Positions 33,287 to 42,336 of a stretch of DNA of 55,839 nucleotides are shown here, piece after piece. The notes beneath the pieces were generated by a model, which saw only the letters and a program-made list of their open reading frames with translations, was not told the origin of the DNA and ran no database searches. The DNA is from JBHICC01 sp046759385 (GTDB taxonomy: Bacteria; Pseudomonadota; Gammaproteobacteria; Acidiferrobacterales; SPGG2). How positions within the stretch are numbered: position 1 is the stretch's first letter; every line of letters starts with the position of its first letter. The DNA lies in the NCBI GenBank assembly GCA_046759385.1, contig JBHICC010000015.1:1-55839 (forward strand), in the 5' to 3' direction. A program made the position numbers and the translations under genes.

Positions 33287-34477
33287 TCATACCACTTTGT
33301 CTTGACGAAGCCGGTCAATCTCCGCCGCACTCAAGTTGAGCCAATCGTGCATGACTTGATTTGTATGCTCACCCAACACGGGCGGTGGTAAATCAACGGC
33401 GCCAGGGGTATCCGACAGCTTAATGGGAATACCGGTTACCCGGATCGGGCCCGCCTTTGAATGCTCTACGTTAACCACCATGTCGCGTGCGAGCGTCTGG
33501 GGGTGTTCGCACACTTCCTTGACGGACTGGATACGCCCACAGGGCAGCCCCACGGGCCGCAACAAATCGATCCATTCTTCCGTGGTTTTTTGTTTCATCA
33601 CCGGCTCTAACCAGCCACGCAGGACATCGACATTTTTTACCCGATCGGGATTGGTACGAAAGCGCGGGTCGTCTGCTAGCGATTCGAGCCCGGCCGCCTG
33701 GCAGAACGTGCGCCAGAGTGAATCATTACCGCAGCCAACATTGAGATAGCCATCTTTGCATAGAACCGTTTCATAAGGGGCAATCGTCGGATGTCGGTTG
33801 CCATTGCGGGTTGGACTTTCGCCGGTTGCAAAGTAAATGCCTGCTTGATAAGTGAGCAACGCGACTTGGCAATCGAGCATGCCGATGTCGATCTTTTGCC
33901 CACGACCAGACTCGGTACGTGTCAACAACGCCAGCAAGATCCCTTGAAATGCCATCATGCCTGCAATGATGTCAGCCTGAGAGGTCCCTACTTTATAAGG
34001 TGGCCCGTCCGGGTCGCCGGTGAGGCTGGCAATACCACCCTCGCCTTGAATGATCAGATCATAACCGGGCAGTTGTGCATCCGGTCCGGTATGGCCGTAC
34101 CCTGAAATCGAACAAAAGATCAAACGCGGATTGATCTTGTTCACTTGCTCGTACCCGAACCCAAACGAGTCCATTTGCCTGGGCCTGAAGTTTTCGACGA
34201 GCACGTCCGCCGTCACGATCAGTTGACGCAGAAGCTGTCTGCCCTTCTCGTGCTTGAGATCAAGCGTAATGCTGCGCTTGTTTCGATTAATACTCATGAA
34301 GTAAGCGCTCTCACCATTGATAAATGGCGGGCCGAAGCCGCGCGTATCATCGCCGGACCCAGGTCGCTCAACCTTCACTACATCGGCACCCATGTCGCCG
34401 AGCAACATGGTACAGTAGGGTCCGGCGAGAACCCGGGTTAGATCCAGGACTTTGAGATCTTCCAACGGCTTGGGCAT
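33287..34477 (-). CDS. CoA transferase family III (CaiB/BaiF), second copy
   Basis: Second CoA-transferase, 396 residues, starting MPKPLEDLKVLDLTRVLAGPY at ATG 34477, with AGGAG on the minus strand upstream. The catalytic-Asp region reads GYDLIIQGEGGIASLTGDPDG and the C-terminal domain carries NVGCGNDSLWRTF. It is the more typical formyl-CoA/succinyl-CoA type, with the PYETVLCKDGYLNV segment. The open frame continues upstream, but that part is unlike the family. The gene is divergent from the thioesterase. Confidence 0.93.
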   Translation of the reverse strand: MPKPLEDLKVLDLTRVLAGPYCTMLLGDMGADVVKVERPGSGDDTRGFGPPFINGESAYFMSINRNKRSITLDLKHEKGRQLLRQLIVTADVLVENFRPRQMDSFGFGYEQVNKINPRLIFCSISGYGHTGPDAQLPGYDLIIQGEGGIASLTGDPDGPPYKVGTSQADIIAGMMAFQGILLALLTRTESGRGQKIDIGMLDCQVALLTYQAGIYFATGESPTRNGNRHPTIAPYETVLCKDGYLNVGCGNDSLWRTFCQAAGLESLADDPRFRTNPDRVKNVDVLRGWLEPVMKQKTTEEWIDLLRPVGLPCGRIQSVKEVCEHPQTLARDMVVNVEHSKAGPIRVTGIPIKLSDTPGAVDLPPPVLGEHTNQVMHDWLNLSAAEIDRLRQDKVV

Positions 34478-34655
34478 GCCTTGTTCTCCTCTAAGCTTGC
34501 AGGTTCTACGGCGTAAACAATACTCTTGATCGCTTGCGCGTTCTCTCGGGGACTCGTCGGCGTGCAGTACTGAGGGCGGGTTGCATTCCCCGCCGGCGCC
34601 GATAATACCATTTAGCCAGGTACAAATTGCCCGGCCTCCGGTAAGTGTAGAACGC

Positions 34656-35060
34656 ATGAATAAGATCGCACTTGCGCCTGGCGCAAGGGGCTCTATGGAA
34701 CTGCTCGTCGCCCCCGAGCACACCGCGCCGCATGTGGGTAGCGGCGAAATCGCCGTGCTCGCGACCCCGGTGATGGTGAACTTGATGGAGGCGGCAGCGC
34801 TTGCCGCAGTGGAGGAGCAGCTTCCGGTGGGTCACCAGACGCTCGGAATACGCCTCGACGTGTCGCACGTCGCCGCAACCCCCGTGGGTATGCGCGTGCG
34901 TGCCGACGCCGAGCTCGTCAATATTGACGGCCGCAGACTCACGTTTCGGGTATCAGCCGAGGACGAGCGGGAGCTAATAGGCGAGGGCACCCACGAACGG
35001 GTAATCGTCAACGTTGCGCGCTTCGACCGCCGGGTCCAAGAAAAGGCAAGTGACGAATAG
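34656..35060 (+). CDS. Thioesterase, FlK (fluoroacetyl-CoA thioesterase)-like family
   Basis: Hot-dog-fold thioesterase of 134 residues. It matches FlK-like proteins: VGSGEIAVLATPVMVNLMEAAALAAV contains the conserved Thr and Glu, and LDVSHVAATPVGMRVR the His. GEGTHERVIVNVARF closes the fold. Most of the family do not handle fluoroacetate; a general acyl-CoA hydrolase is more likely. The gene is divergent from a CoA-transferase gene, so both may act on the same acyl-CoA pool. No ribosome site is clear at ATG 34656. Confidence 0.88.
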   Translation: MNKIALAPGARGSMELLVAPEHTAPHVGSGEIAVLATPVMVNLMEAAALAAVEEQLPVGHQTLGIRLDVSHVAATPVGMRVRADAELVNIDGRRLTFRVSAEDERELIGEGTHERVIVNVARFDRRVQEKASDE

Positions 35061-35075
35061 TCGGCGATTCTCGTG

Positions 35076-37394
35076 CTACCGGCCTTGCAGCGCCTCCCAG
35101 ATCCGCTTAGGCGTGATAGGCATGTCGAGATGTGTGACGCCGTATTCCGATAGGGCATCGACGATGGCATTTACCACCGCTGGCGGCGCACCCACCGCCC
35201 CGGCCTCGCCAGCACCTTTGATACCAAGTGGATTTGTGGTGCATGGCGCATCCTCATTGAGCACCAAGTCAACATCGGGCGCGTCGTCCGCACGCGGCAG
35301 ACCGTAGTCCATGAAGGAGCCAGTCAAGAGCTGACCGGTATCTTCGTCATAGACGCAACGCTCGAGTATTGCTTGACCGACCCCCTGCACGACGCCACCA
35401 TGGATCTGTCCTGCGAGTAGCAACGGGTTTACCACCGTACCGAAGTCGTCGGCGACGGTGTAGCGAAGGATCGTAACCGCGCCAGTCTCAGGGTCGATTT
35501 CCAACTCGCAAATGTGGCAGCCGTTTGGAAACGTGCGCACCTTGGGATTGAAGGTCCCCGAAGCGGAAAGACCGAGTTCGCCTTCAGGCACGTGCCGCTT
35601 CTCGAGCGACGCTGCGGCAACCTCGGCGAGCGCGAGCCGTCGATCGGTGCCGGCGATCTGGAACACACCGTCGGCAAACTCAATGTCCGTGGTCGCTGCC
35701 TCTAGGATTTCAGCGGCAATGCGCTGACCCTTTTCGATCACTGCTTCAGCTGCGTACTCGCAAGCGACCCCACCGACGGGTAGACCTCGAGAACCGCCGG
35801 TCCCGGTACCGGTAGCAATCACATCCGTGTCACCTTGTACGACCCGCACCTGATCGATGCGTACGCCCAGTCGATCCGCCACAACCTGGGCCAGTGCTGT
35901 TTCATGACCTTGCCCATTCGACTGGCTTCCGATGAGTACGGTGACGCGACCTTCAACGTCGACCCGTACCTCAGCCGATTCGCCGATCTCGCCACCACAT
36001 GCTTCGATGTAGTACGCCAGCCCGATACCGCGTAAGCGGTCATCTAATCGCGTGCGCTGTTTGCGTTCGGGGAAATCCTTCCAGTTTGCGCGCTCGAGCG
36101 CCATATCCATCGTGTTTGCAAACTCGCCGGTGTCGTATTCGAGCCGCATCGGCGTGCTGTACGGCATTGCATCAGGCGGTATGAAGTTCCGCCGCCGAAT
36201 TTCCACCGGCCCGAGGCCGGTCTGGCGCGCCGCTGCGTCGACGAGACGCTCCAGCAGATGTGTCGCCTCGGGCCTGCCGGCCCCGCGGTAGGCGTCTACC
36301 GGCACAGTGTTAGTGAATACGCCGGTAACTTGCGCGTGCACGGTAGGAATCGTGTATACCCCAGGAAGCATCACAGCGTAGAGATCGGTGGGGATATACG
36401 GTGCAAAGTTCGATAAGTACGCTCCCAGGTTGGCGATCGTGCGCACACGCAAGCCCAGGAACTTTCCGTCGTTGTCTAGGGCGAGCTCGGCTTCGGCAAC
36501 GTGATCGCGTCCTTGTGTGTCGGAGACGAAATCATCCGTGGTGCGTTCACCAGTCCATTTGATGGCGCGATTTAGCGCCCGTGCCGCGAACAGCACGAGT
36601 ACGTGCTCCGGGTAAAGAAAAATTTTCATTCCGAAGCTGCCACCCACGTCAGTGGTTACGACGCGAAATTGGTCCTTCGATAGCTTGAACAGGTTATCGG
36701 CAAGCTGGTCGCGCAGCATGTGCGGCCCCTGCGAGGGGGTGTGCAAGGTGAAACGTTTACCGTCCCACTCGCCGATCGCCGCGCGCGGCTCGATGGGATT
36801 AACGATAATGCGGTTATTGACGACACGCTGCTTTACGACTTGGACGGCGTTATCAAATGCGGCGTCGGTCTTTTCCCGATCGCCCTTTTCCCACTGAAAA
36901 CACACGTTGGCAGGCGCTTGCGCCCACAGTTGCGCCACGCCCTTTGTCGTTGCCCCGGCTGTGTCGACGATTGCCGGCAATTCTTCGTACTGCACGTCGA
37001 TCAGCTCAGCAGCATCACGTGCCGCATCGGTGCTCTCGGCGACAATCATCGCGACCGCTTCACCCACGTGGCGCACAATGCCATCAGCCAGGACCGGCCG
37101 TGGCGGCGTAACCAGCGGTTCACCGTTAGTCTGCTTAAGTGGAATTAGACAAGGAATCGTCCCGAGACCGGCCGCCTTCATGTCTTTGTCAGTGTAGACA
37201 GCGAGCACCCTCGGCAAAGCGTGTACGGGTCTCGTGTCGATCGAGCGTATTCGCGCGTGCGCGTAGGGCGATCGAACGAAGTACGCGCAAGCCATGCCCG
37301 GAATTCGGATATCGTCGGTATAGTGGCCCTTGCCCGTCAGCAACCGTAAATCCTCGACGCGGCGTACGCGTTGGCCAATGCCGAACTGTCCCAT
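35076..37394 (-). CDS. Molybdenum hydroxylase large subunit (CoxL/xanthine-dehydrogenase family), orphan
   Basis: Molybdopterin-cytosine-dinucleotide-binding subunit, 772 residues. N-terminal motif GQRVRRVEDLRLLTGKGHYTDD, Mo-pocket stretches GGSFGMKIFLYPEH and AYRGAGRPEATH, and the catalytic Glu region GIKGAGEAGAVGAPPAVVNAI are all present. The AYRGAGR motif marks the form II/BMS group, not true CO dehydrogenase (which has AYRCSFR). The partner FAD (CoxM) and 2Fe-2S (CoxS) subunits are not adjacent, so it must borrow them or be incomplete. Substrate unknown; aldehydes and N-heterocycles are common for the group. Confidence 0.92.
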   Translation of the reverse strand: MGQFGIGQRVRRVEDLRLLTGKGHYTDDIRIPGMACAYFVRSPYAHARIRSIDTRPVHALPRVLAVYTDKDMKAAGLGTIPCLIPLKQTNGEPLVTPPRPVLADGIVRHVGEAVAMIVAESTDAARDAAELIDVQYEELPAIVDTAGATTKGVAQLWAQAPANVCFQWEKGDREKTDAAFDNAVQVVKQRVVNNRIIVNPIEPRAAIGEWDGKRFTLHTPSQGPHMLRDQLADNLFKLSKDQFRVVTTDVGGSFGMKIFLYPEHVLVLFAARALNRAIKWTGERTTDDFVSDTQGRDHVAEAELALDNDGKFLGLRVRTIANLGAYLSNFAPYIPTDLYAVMLPGVYTIPTVHAQVTGVFTNTVPVDAYRGAGRPEATHLLERLVDAAARQTGLGPVEIRRRNFIPPDAMPYSTPMRLEYDTGEFANTMDMALERANWKDFPERKQRTRLDDRLRGIGLAYYIEACGGEIGESAEVRVDVEGRVTVLIGSQSNGQGHETALAQVVADRLGVRIDQVRVVQGDTDVIATGTGTGGSRGLPVGGVACEYAAEAVIEKGQRIAAEILEAATTDIEFADGVFQIAGTDRRLALAEVAAASLEKRHVPEGELGLSASGTFNPKVRTFPNGCHICELEIDPETGAVTILRYTVADDFGTVVNPLLLAGQIHGGVVQGVGQAILERCVYDEDTGQLLTGSFMDYGLPRADDAPDVDLVLNEDAPCTTNPLGIKGAGEAGAVGAPPAVVNAIVDALSEYGVTHLDMPITPKRIWEALQGR

Positions 37395-37793
37395 ACGTTC
37401 ACCTCTATCCTTACCTGGGGCGATTGTAAACTAGGAGCTTTGCAAGCTTACAGCGGTGCCTAGGACGCGATCAAAAACAGCCAGTATTTTTTCTCTTGGT
37501 TCCCAACGACCCTTAGAACGTATAGAGCGTGGCTGATCATGAAACCTAGCTATGAGACCTTGATCTCATGCCTTGTCGCAATCAGTATTGTCGTTGTTCC
37601 TGCAGTCTGCTGGCGCTTTGTTGAGGCAATCCGTTAGCTGGAGTGCTTTTTTCCGCGCCGGTTCAGTGTGGGGCAAGCTTTCTACGTTAGCGCCGTTGAA
37701 CTGGTGACACTAGTCAGCGTACCCTTTTTCCTCATCACCGGCGCGGCACTGTATCTATAGTCTTTGTTTGAAGAATGAGTCCTAAGGTGACTT
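37395..37793. other. Nearly gene-free stretch with a broken small reading frame
   Basis: About 400 bases between the molybdenum hydroxylase start and the monooxygenase-like gene. The only coding signal is a reading frame for a small membrane protein, 37539-37637, interrupted by a TAG and continued in the same frame to 37760 (listed separately). No promoter, terminator or repeat could be assigned. Confidence 0.4.
37539..37760 (+). pseudogene. Possible two-helix membrane protein split by an in-frame TAG
   Basis: ATG 37539 opens a 32-residue frame (MKPSYETLISCLVAISIVVV, then a Trp- and Arg-containing tail) that ends at TAG 37635-37637. The same frame continues without further stops to a TAG at 37758-37760. 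Its second part reads SAVELVTLVSVPFFLITGAALYL, again strongly hydrophobic. So two transmembrane helices would be joined if the TAG were read through. A broken gene, two tiny genes (the second could use GTG 37668) or chance are all possible. No ribosome site is clear. Confidence 0.35.
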
Positions 37794-38090
37794 ATGGCGA
37801 TAGCAGCGATAACGCGTATGATGTTTGGTGCTGATGCGAAAGACGACGTACTGAGCTTTAGCCGAGAGGCCGCAAAACTCTTTCCTAGACAGAAGGGATT
37901 CCGTGGAATCAAGACCTACCTGTCTGACGATGGCGATGAGCTGGTGTCAGTCATAGAGTGGGAAACAAGAGCAGACCACGAGGCCTGCCAGCAAAGCCCG
38001 GACTTTGGGCCGGTCCTTCCAGGATGGATTATTCTATTGGAAAGCGGCAGGGTGAAGTTCGAGGTGAAAGTCTTTGCACCGTTTGATTAA
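37794..38090 (+). CDS. Small dimeric alpha/beta-barrel protein (ABM-like)
   Basis: A 98-residue cytoplasmic protein with the ferredoxin-like fold of antibiotic-biosynthesis-monooxygenase and heme-degrading-enzyme families. It has an initial strand AIAAITRMMF, a helix with REAAKLFPRQKGFRG, then KTYLSDDGDELVSVIEWETRADHEAC. The typical His/Asn/Trp residues of heme-degrading IsdG-type enzymes cannot be assigned. The start is fixed by AAGGTGA just upstream. The next lipoprotein frame begins inside its end (TTG 38074), so the genes overlap by 17 bases. Function unknown. Confidence 0.75.
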   Translation: MAIAAITRMMFGADAKDDVLSFSREAAKLFPRQKGFRGIKTYLSDDGDELVSVIEWETRADHEACQQSPDFGPVLPGWIILLESGRVKFEVKVFAPFD

Positions 38091-38535
38091 TGCGTTATGC
38101 GCGACAGGCCTGTTAATCGCGTGCTCGGGCGGTGATTCGGACGAACCGTATCTCGAGTTCATCGGCGGTGGCTTTATTTTCAACTATCGATTGGCGGAAG
38201 CGGACTACGGCTTTGTGATCAAACCGATTCGTCGCATCCCCGACGGGACCATCCTCGAAGCCGAGTTCGAGAACCCGGGCGGCGGCGAACCGATCATCGT
38301 TCGCCAGACAGCCAGGTGGGGAAGGCTTGAGTACACGTTTCGCACCCCGCCGGTACATGGGGTGAAAGCTAATCAGGATTACCACGTCAAGCTGCGACTA
38401 GTCGATCCTGACCAGAAGAAAGTGATCGCCACCTACGCGAAGATTTTTCGCTCCGACGTCGATCAATCTATCTTGCCTGATAAACCCCCCGTTATCGGCC
38501 CCGGCCATCACCCGGCGCCCTCCGGCGGCGGCTAG
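38074..38535 (+). CDS. Small lipoprotein, unknown function
   Basis: A 153-residue protein with a lipobox near the N-terminus: hydrophobic stretch, then GLLIACSGG with Cys as the likely lipid anchor. The start is TTG 38074 with GAGGTGA upstream, an unusual start inside the preceding gene; TTG 38083 is the alternative. The mature region is beta-rich (FIFNYRLAEADYGFVIKPIRRIP, then VIATYAKIFRSD) and ends in a Pro/Gly-rich tail, HHPAPSGGG. I do not recognise the family. The overlap suggests co-expression with the ABM-like gene. Confidence 0.7.
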   Translation: MHRLINALCATGLLIACSGGDSDEPYLEFIGGGFIFNYRLAEADYGFVIKPIRRIPDGTILEAEFENPGGGEPIIVRQTARWGRLEYTFRTPPVHGVKANQDYHVKLRLVDPDQKKVIATYAKIFRSDVDQSILPDKPPVIGPGHHPAPSGGG

Positions 38536-38666
38536 TTGTCTAGCACTGTGTTAACTCATTGTCGCGAGGTTTGTCGCACGAAGCCGCCACACCTTTTGTA
38601 GCAAATATTTTCCTGGTGCCTTTTGCTATGATTGGGTGTCCCAACCCAAACCGCGGAGAAAACGCC

Positions 38667-39530
38667 GTGATAAAGGGAATCAGCAAATTAGTGATTGGTG
38701 TCGTCGTGGTGGCGCTTATAGGTCCCATGGGAACTGCCGCCGCTCAAGGAGTGAAACGTAGCATCACCAATGTCGCGGGCAATCTGTACCGGTTTCAGAA
38801 CAATTTTCACTACTCCGTTTTTCTAGTGACGCCGAAAGGGATCATTGTCACTGACCCCATCAATGCTGACGCCGCCGAGTGGTTGAAGGCCGAGCTTAAG
38901 AAGCGTTTTAACAAACCGATTAAATATCTCGTCTACAGCCATGATCATGTCGATCATAGTGCGGGTGGTGAGGTCTTCGCCGATACCGCCACCGTCATCG
39001 CTCACGAAAACGCAAAGGCGACCATTGTGGCGGAGAAGCGACCCACCGCGGTACCAGACGTCACGTTTTCGGATCGACTGACGGTAGAACTTGGAGGCAA
39101 GGTCGTCAAGCTGATCTATGTTGGCAAGGGTCACTCGGACAACATGATCGTCATGCACTTCCCAGCGGAGCGTGCGGTATTCGCGGTCGATTTCATTTCC
39201 GTAAAGAGGTTGGCTTACAGGAATCTTTCCGATTCCTACTTCCCAGATTGGATTGACGCCATCAAGGTGGTGGAAGCTATCGACTTCGATATCCTTGTTC
39301 CAGGCCATGGACCCGCGGGAACAAAGGCCGATGCAAGCGATCATCGTGCTTACCTTGAAGACCTGTATGCAGCGGTGCTAGCTGCGGCCCGCGCCGGTCA
39401 ATCGTTAGAACAGATGAAGAGCAACATCAAGCTCGACAAATACAAGGAGTGGGGCCGTTATGATGAATGGCTGCCGCTCAACATCGAGGGCGTCTATCAG
39501 CGGGTGAGTCTACAACGTAGAGGGAACTAA
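38667..39530 (+). CDS. Exported metallo-beta-lactamase-fold hydrolase
   Basis: Periplasmic metal hydrolase of 287 residues. The start is GTG 38667 (CGGAGAA seven bases upstream); longer frames read into non-family sequence. A signal peptide (GVVVVALIGPMGTAAAQG) precedes the mature protein. Metal ligands are complete: H92-x-H94-x-D96-H97 in SHDHVDHSAGG, the next His in VGKGHSDN, the Asp in VFAVDFIS and the His in PGHGPAG. The family includes lactonases, beta-lactamases and alkylsulfatase-like enzymes, so the substrate is undecided. Possible single gene. Confidence 0.9.
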   Translation: MIKGISKLVIGVVVVALIGPMGTAAAQGVKRSITNVAGNLYRFQNNFHYSVFLVTPKGIIVTDPINADAAEWLKAELKKRFNKPIKYLVYSHDHVDHSAGGEVFADTATVIAHENAKATIVAEKRPTAVPDVTFSDRLTVELGGKVVKLIYVGKGHSDNMIVMHFPAERAVFAVDFISVKRLAYRNLSDSYFPDWIDAIKVVEAIDFDILVPGHGPAGTKADASDHRAYLEDLYAAVLAAARAGQSLEQMKSNIKLDKYKEWGRYDEWLPLNIEGVYQRVSLQRRGN

Positions 39531-39640
39531 ACTGGGCGAAGGAAAGCGCTGCCCACTGTCACTAGAAACATACCGATCTCTCCGACCGCGCTGCTAAGCT
39601 GCCTTTGTCGCTCACGATACTGCGAAACTCATATGTTCCT

Positions 39641-40105
39641 ATGGCGGGGTTTTCCGAGAAGTTCAGGGGTTGGTCGCAGCGATCCGCGATAGGCGCGGAC
39701 GGGCATCGCTGGTCGGCACGTGTCGTTGGCAAGTACACGTTGCTCCAGTTACCCGCGACCGCACTGTTGATCCTGATACTGCTACTCGTCAAAGACCGCC
39801 TGCATATACCGACCTGGCTGGTCTGGAGTATCGTCGGTTTCTGGGTCGCAAAGGACGTTGCTTTATTCCCATTCGTCTGGCGCTCGTATGATCCCGGGTT
39901 TCGGGCTGCGAGCCACTCGTTGGTCGGTGCGATTGGGGTTACGCAAAGTCGCCTCGCGCCTTCCGGACAGATTCGAGTGCGAAGCGAACTTTGGCAGGCT
40001 GAAGCCGCCCCCGGCGCCCGGATTCGCAAAGGTCAGCAGGTGCGGGTCCGTGAGATGCGCGGACTTGTTCTGATCGTGGAGCCTATCGACAAAGCGTCGA
40101 GCTGA
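39641..40105 (+). CDS. NfeD-like membrane protein
   Basis: About 154 residues. Two hydrophobic helices (near LPATALLILILLL and WLVWSIVGFWVAKDVALFPF) are followed by a C-terminal OB-fold domain: GQIRVRSELWQAEAAPGARIRKGQQVRVREMRGLVLIVEP. That pattern, with ELWxA and KGxxVxV, is the NfeD short C-terminal domain, usually partnered with stomatin/prohibitin-like proteins. No stomatin gene is adjacent. ATG 39641 or the in-frame TTG at 39605 could be the start; neither has a clear ribosome site. A role in membrane-quality control is inferred from the family. Confidence 0.8.
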   Translation: MAGFSEKFRGWSQRSAIGADGHRWSARVVGKYTLLQLPATALLILILLLVKDRLHIPTWLVWSIVGFWVAKDVALFPFVWRSYDPGFRAASHSLVGAIGVTQSRLAPSGQIRVRSELWQAEAAPGARIRKGQQVRVREMRGLVLIVEPIDKASS

Positions 40106-40314
40106 TTTCCCACGCTCCGTTGCCCGCCTGGAGACCTCAGGCTCAGGCCGTGGGCCTATATTGGCTCAGCAAATACTTAATATTGAAATAATTGTTAATT
40201 TAAATGCCACAACCCAGCCTAGAATGCTTCAGAACCCTGCAGCGCCTGTGCAGGCGGCGGCACGGGGTAGGCATTAGGCCTGTAGTGATCCACAGCATCA
40301 ATGGGAGAGCAGTC

Positions 40315-41373
40315 ATGAAGGTTTGCGTTGTCGGGGCCGGTGCGATCGGCGGTTACCTGGGCGTCAAGCTGGCACGCTCGGGCGAAGACGTGACACTGAT
40401 TGCGCGCGGTGACCATCTTCAGGCCATCACGGCGAACGGTTTAACACTGATTAACCGGGATGGAACCGCTGAAGTGGCCAAGGGTGTAAAGGCGACTGAC
40501 CGCCTCGACGTAGCCGGCCCGCAGGACGTCGTTATCCTCGGCGTCAAGGCGCACCAGATCGCGCCGATCGCGCGGGACCTACGGCTACTCTTCCACTCAC
40601 ACACGGCTGTCGTCACGACCCAGAACGGCATTCCTTGGTGGTACTTCCATAAACGCGGTGATCGGTTCGAGGGCTACCGCATTAAGACCGCTGACCCTGA
40701 GGGTACGATTACCGCCAACATCGAGGCTCAGCGTATCATCGGGTGCATCCCGTATCCGGCGGCTGAGATCAGCGCGCCGGGTGTGATACGCCATATCGAG
40801 GGCACGCGATTTCCGGTCGGCGAGCTCGACGGCACGGAAACCGAGCGTGTAAAGGCCGTCTCCAAGATGCTAGTGCGAGCTGGCTTAAAGGCGCCAATCT
40901 TGACGGATATCCGCTCCGAGCTCTGGCTCAAGGCCTGGGGTAACCTGACATTCAATCCAATCAGCGCGTTGACCCATTCGACATTGATCGATATCTGCCA
41001 ATATCCACCGACCCGGGAACTCGCAGCGAACATGATGACCGAGGCGCAAACGATCGCGAACAAGCTCGGGATCAGCTTCCGCGTGCCGATGGAAAAACGC
41101 ATCGCCGGCGCCGAGCGCGTCGGCAAGCACAAGACGTCTATGCTTCAGGACGTCGAGGCCGGCAAAGCGCTGGAGGCGGACGCGCTGCTGGGAACCGTGA
41201 TCGAGCTCGGCGAACTCACGGGCACCGCCACGCCCGCGCTCACGGCGGTCTATGCGTGCGTGAAACTGCTTGGAAAGACGATGACGGAAGGCTGCCTTTA
41301 CATCAAAGGCCGGTCGCTCGGCGCCGACAGGCCGGGGCCGACCATGCAGGCAAACGCCGCCGCTGCGGGCTGA
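40315..41373 (+). CDS. Ketopantoate reductase-like (ApbA/PanE-family) dehydrogenase, paralog
   Basis: 352 residues, closely similar along its length to the enzyme at 17237-18253. Shared marks: GAGAIGG, QNGIPWWYF, SELWLKAWGNLTFNPISALTHST, then AERVGKHKTSMLQDVEAGKALEADALLG. The C-terminus is about 15 residues longer (KGRSLGADRPGP). ATG 40315 (GGGAGAGC upstream) is the start; the frame upstream is not family-like. It ends exactly at the ATP-grasp gene that comes from the other direction. Substrate unknown. Confidence 0.9.
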   Translation: MKVCVVGAGAIGGYLGVKLARSGEDVTLIARGDHLQAITANGLTLINRDGTAEVAKGVKATDRLDVAGPQDVVILGVKAHQIAPIARDLRLLFHSHTAVVTTQNGIPWWYFHKRGDRFEGYRIKTADPEGTITANIEAQRIIGCIPYPAAEISAPGVIRHIEGTRFPVGELDGTETERVKAVSKMLVRAGLKAPILTDIRSELWLKAWGNLTFNPISALTHSTLIDICQYPPTRELAANMMTEAQTIANKLGISFRVPMEKRIAGAERVGKHKTSMLQDVEAGKALEADALLGTVIELGELTGTATPALTAVYACVKLLGKTMTEGCLYIKGRSLGADRPGPTMQANAAAAG

Positions 41374-42336
41374 CTAGCCTGCTGCGCGGCGACGAGTTTC
41401 CGTCGCCCGATCCAATTGCGCTAATTCTTTCCCGAGATAGTGCGCCACGGCGCGCATCCCGGACACACCAGCTGCGGCCTCGGCATCGGGGTTATAGTTG
41501 GTGTTGGTGTTGATGTCGTAGGTGAACGCCTCACCCTGCTTGTTCAGAATAAATTCGACACCGGCGATATGAATGCCGTTAGGCTCGAGAAATTGCCTGT
41601 ACTTCTCGAGCAACGGATGATCGAAGCCTTTCACGACCCGGAACTTGGACTTGGGTCGTGTTGTTGTCGGGCAGAACGCATCCCCCGTCTGGCACTCATC
41701 AGCTGGGCAGAGCTCAAACCCTTCTGAGGTATCGGCGCGCACCGCATAGAGGAACTTACGCCCGACGAATTCGCAGCGGGTGATGTAAGGCTCGGGCGCT
41801 TCGATGTATTCCTGGATCAAGGTGATGCCGTCTATCGGAGGTTCAAACTCGGCCCCGTAGACGTAATCCCTGAGTGCGTCGATGTTGCGGAACAGTCGCA
41901 CGCCCAGGCCCTTGCCGGCCCGATTGTGCTTGGTAATAAACGCCCCATCGAAGGCTCGTGCCGCCTTGACGATCTCTTCCTTCCCAACCGCAGCGGTTGT
42001 CCGCGGCGTACGGATGCCGTGAGCATTGAGTGCAGCGTATTGCGCGACTTTGCTGATCTCGAGCTGTAGCGCTCGGCTCGTGTTGAGTACGCGCCGACCA
42101 TGGCTCTCGAGCCAGCCGAGCACCGCCCCTGTGTACTCGGGCGCATAGCGATGGTCACGCGTGTGCGACGAGGCGCTCATGCGATTGTAGAAAACACCCT
42201 CTGGTGGCGGGACGCTAAGGTCCAGGTGCCCGCGATCGAGAAACCACTCCTCGTACGGTAAGCTGAGTTGCTCCAGCTCGCGGCGCAGCGGCGCGGTCCA
42301 GTCATCGTTTTCGTGAATTACGTAGATACGGCTCAT
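41374..42336 (-). CDS. ATP-grasp (RimK/glutathione-synthetase-like) ligase
   Basis: ATP-dependent carboxylate-amine ligase fold, 320 residues. N-terminal Rossmann-like part, then ATP-binding region FDGAFITKHNRAGKGLGVRLF (phosphate-binding loop). Mg-binding acidic residues are in GVEFILNKQGEAFTYDINTNTNYNP, where the NTNTNYN run is characteristic of this RimK-related subgroup. Substrates are unknown; related enzymes join amino acids to peptides or cofactors. The stop abuts the stop of the ketopantoate-reductase-like gene with no gap. Confidence 0.85.
   Translation of the reverse strand: MSRIYVIHENDDWTAPLRRELEQLSLPYEEWFLDRGHLDLSVPPPEGVFYNRMSASSHTRDHRYAPEYTGAVLGWLESHGRRVLNTSRALQLEISKVAQYAALNAHGIRTPRTTAAVGKEEIVKAARAFDGAFITKHNRAGKGLGVRLFRNIDALRDYVYGAEFEPPIDGITLIQEYIEAPEPYITRCEFVGRKFLYAVRADTSEGFELCPADECQTGDAFCPTTTRPKSKFRVVKGFDHPLLEKYRQFLEPNGIHIAGVEFILNKQGEAFTYDINTNTNYNPDAEAAAGVSGMRAVAHYLGKELAQLDRATETRRRAAG

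Noticed and set aside
34478..34723. N-terminal extension of the second CoA transferase
   Set aside because: It would overlap the thioesterase gene and lacks family similarity.
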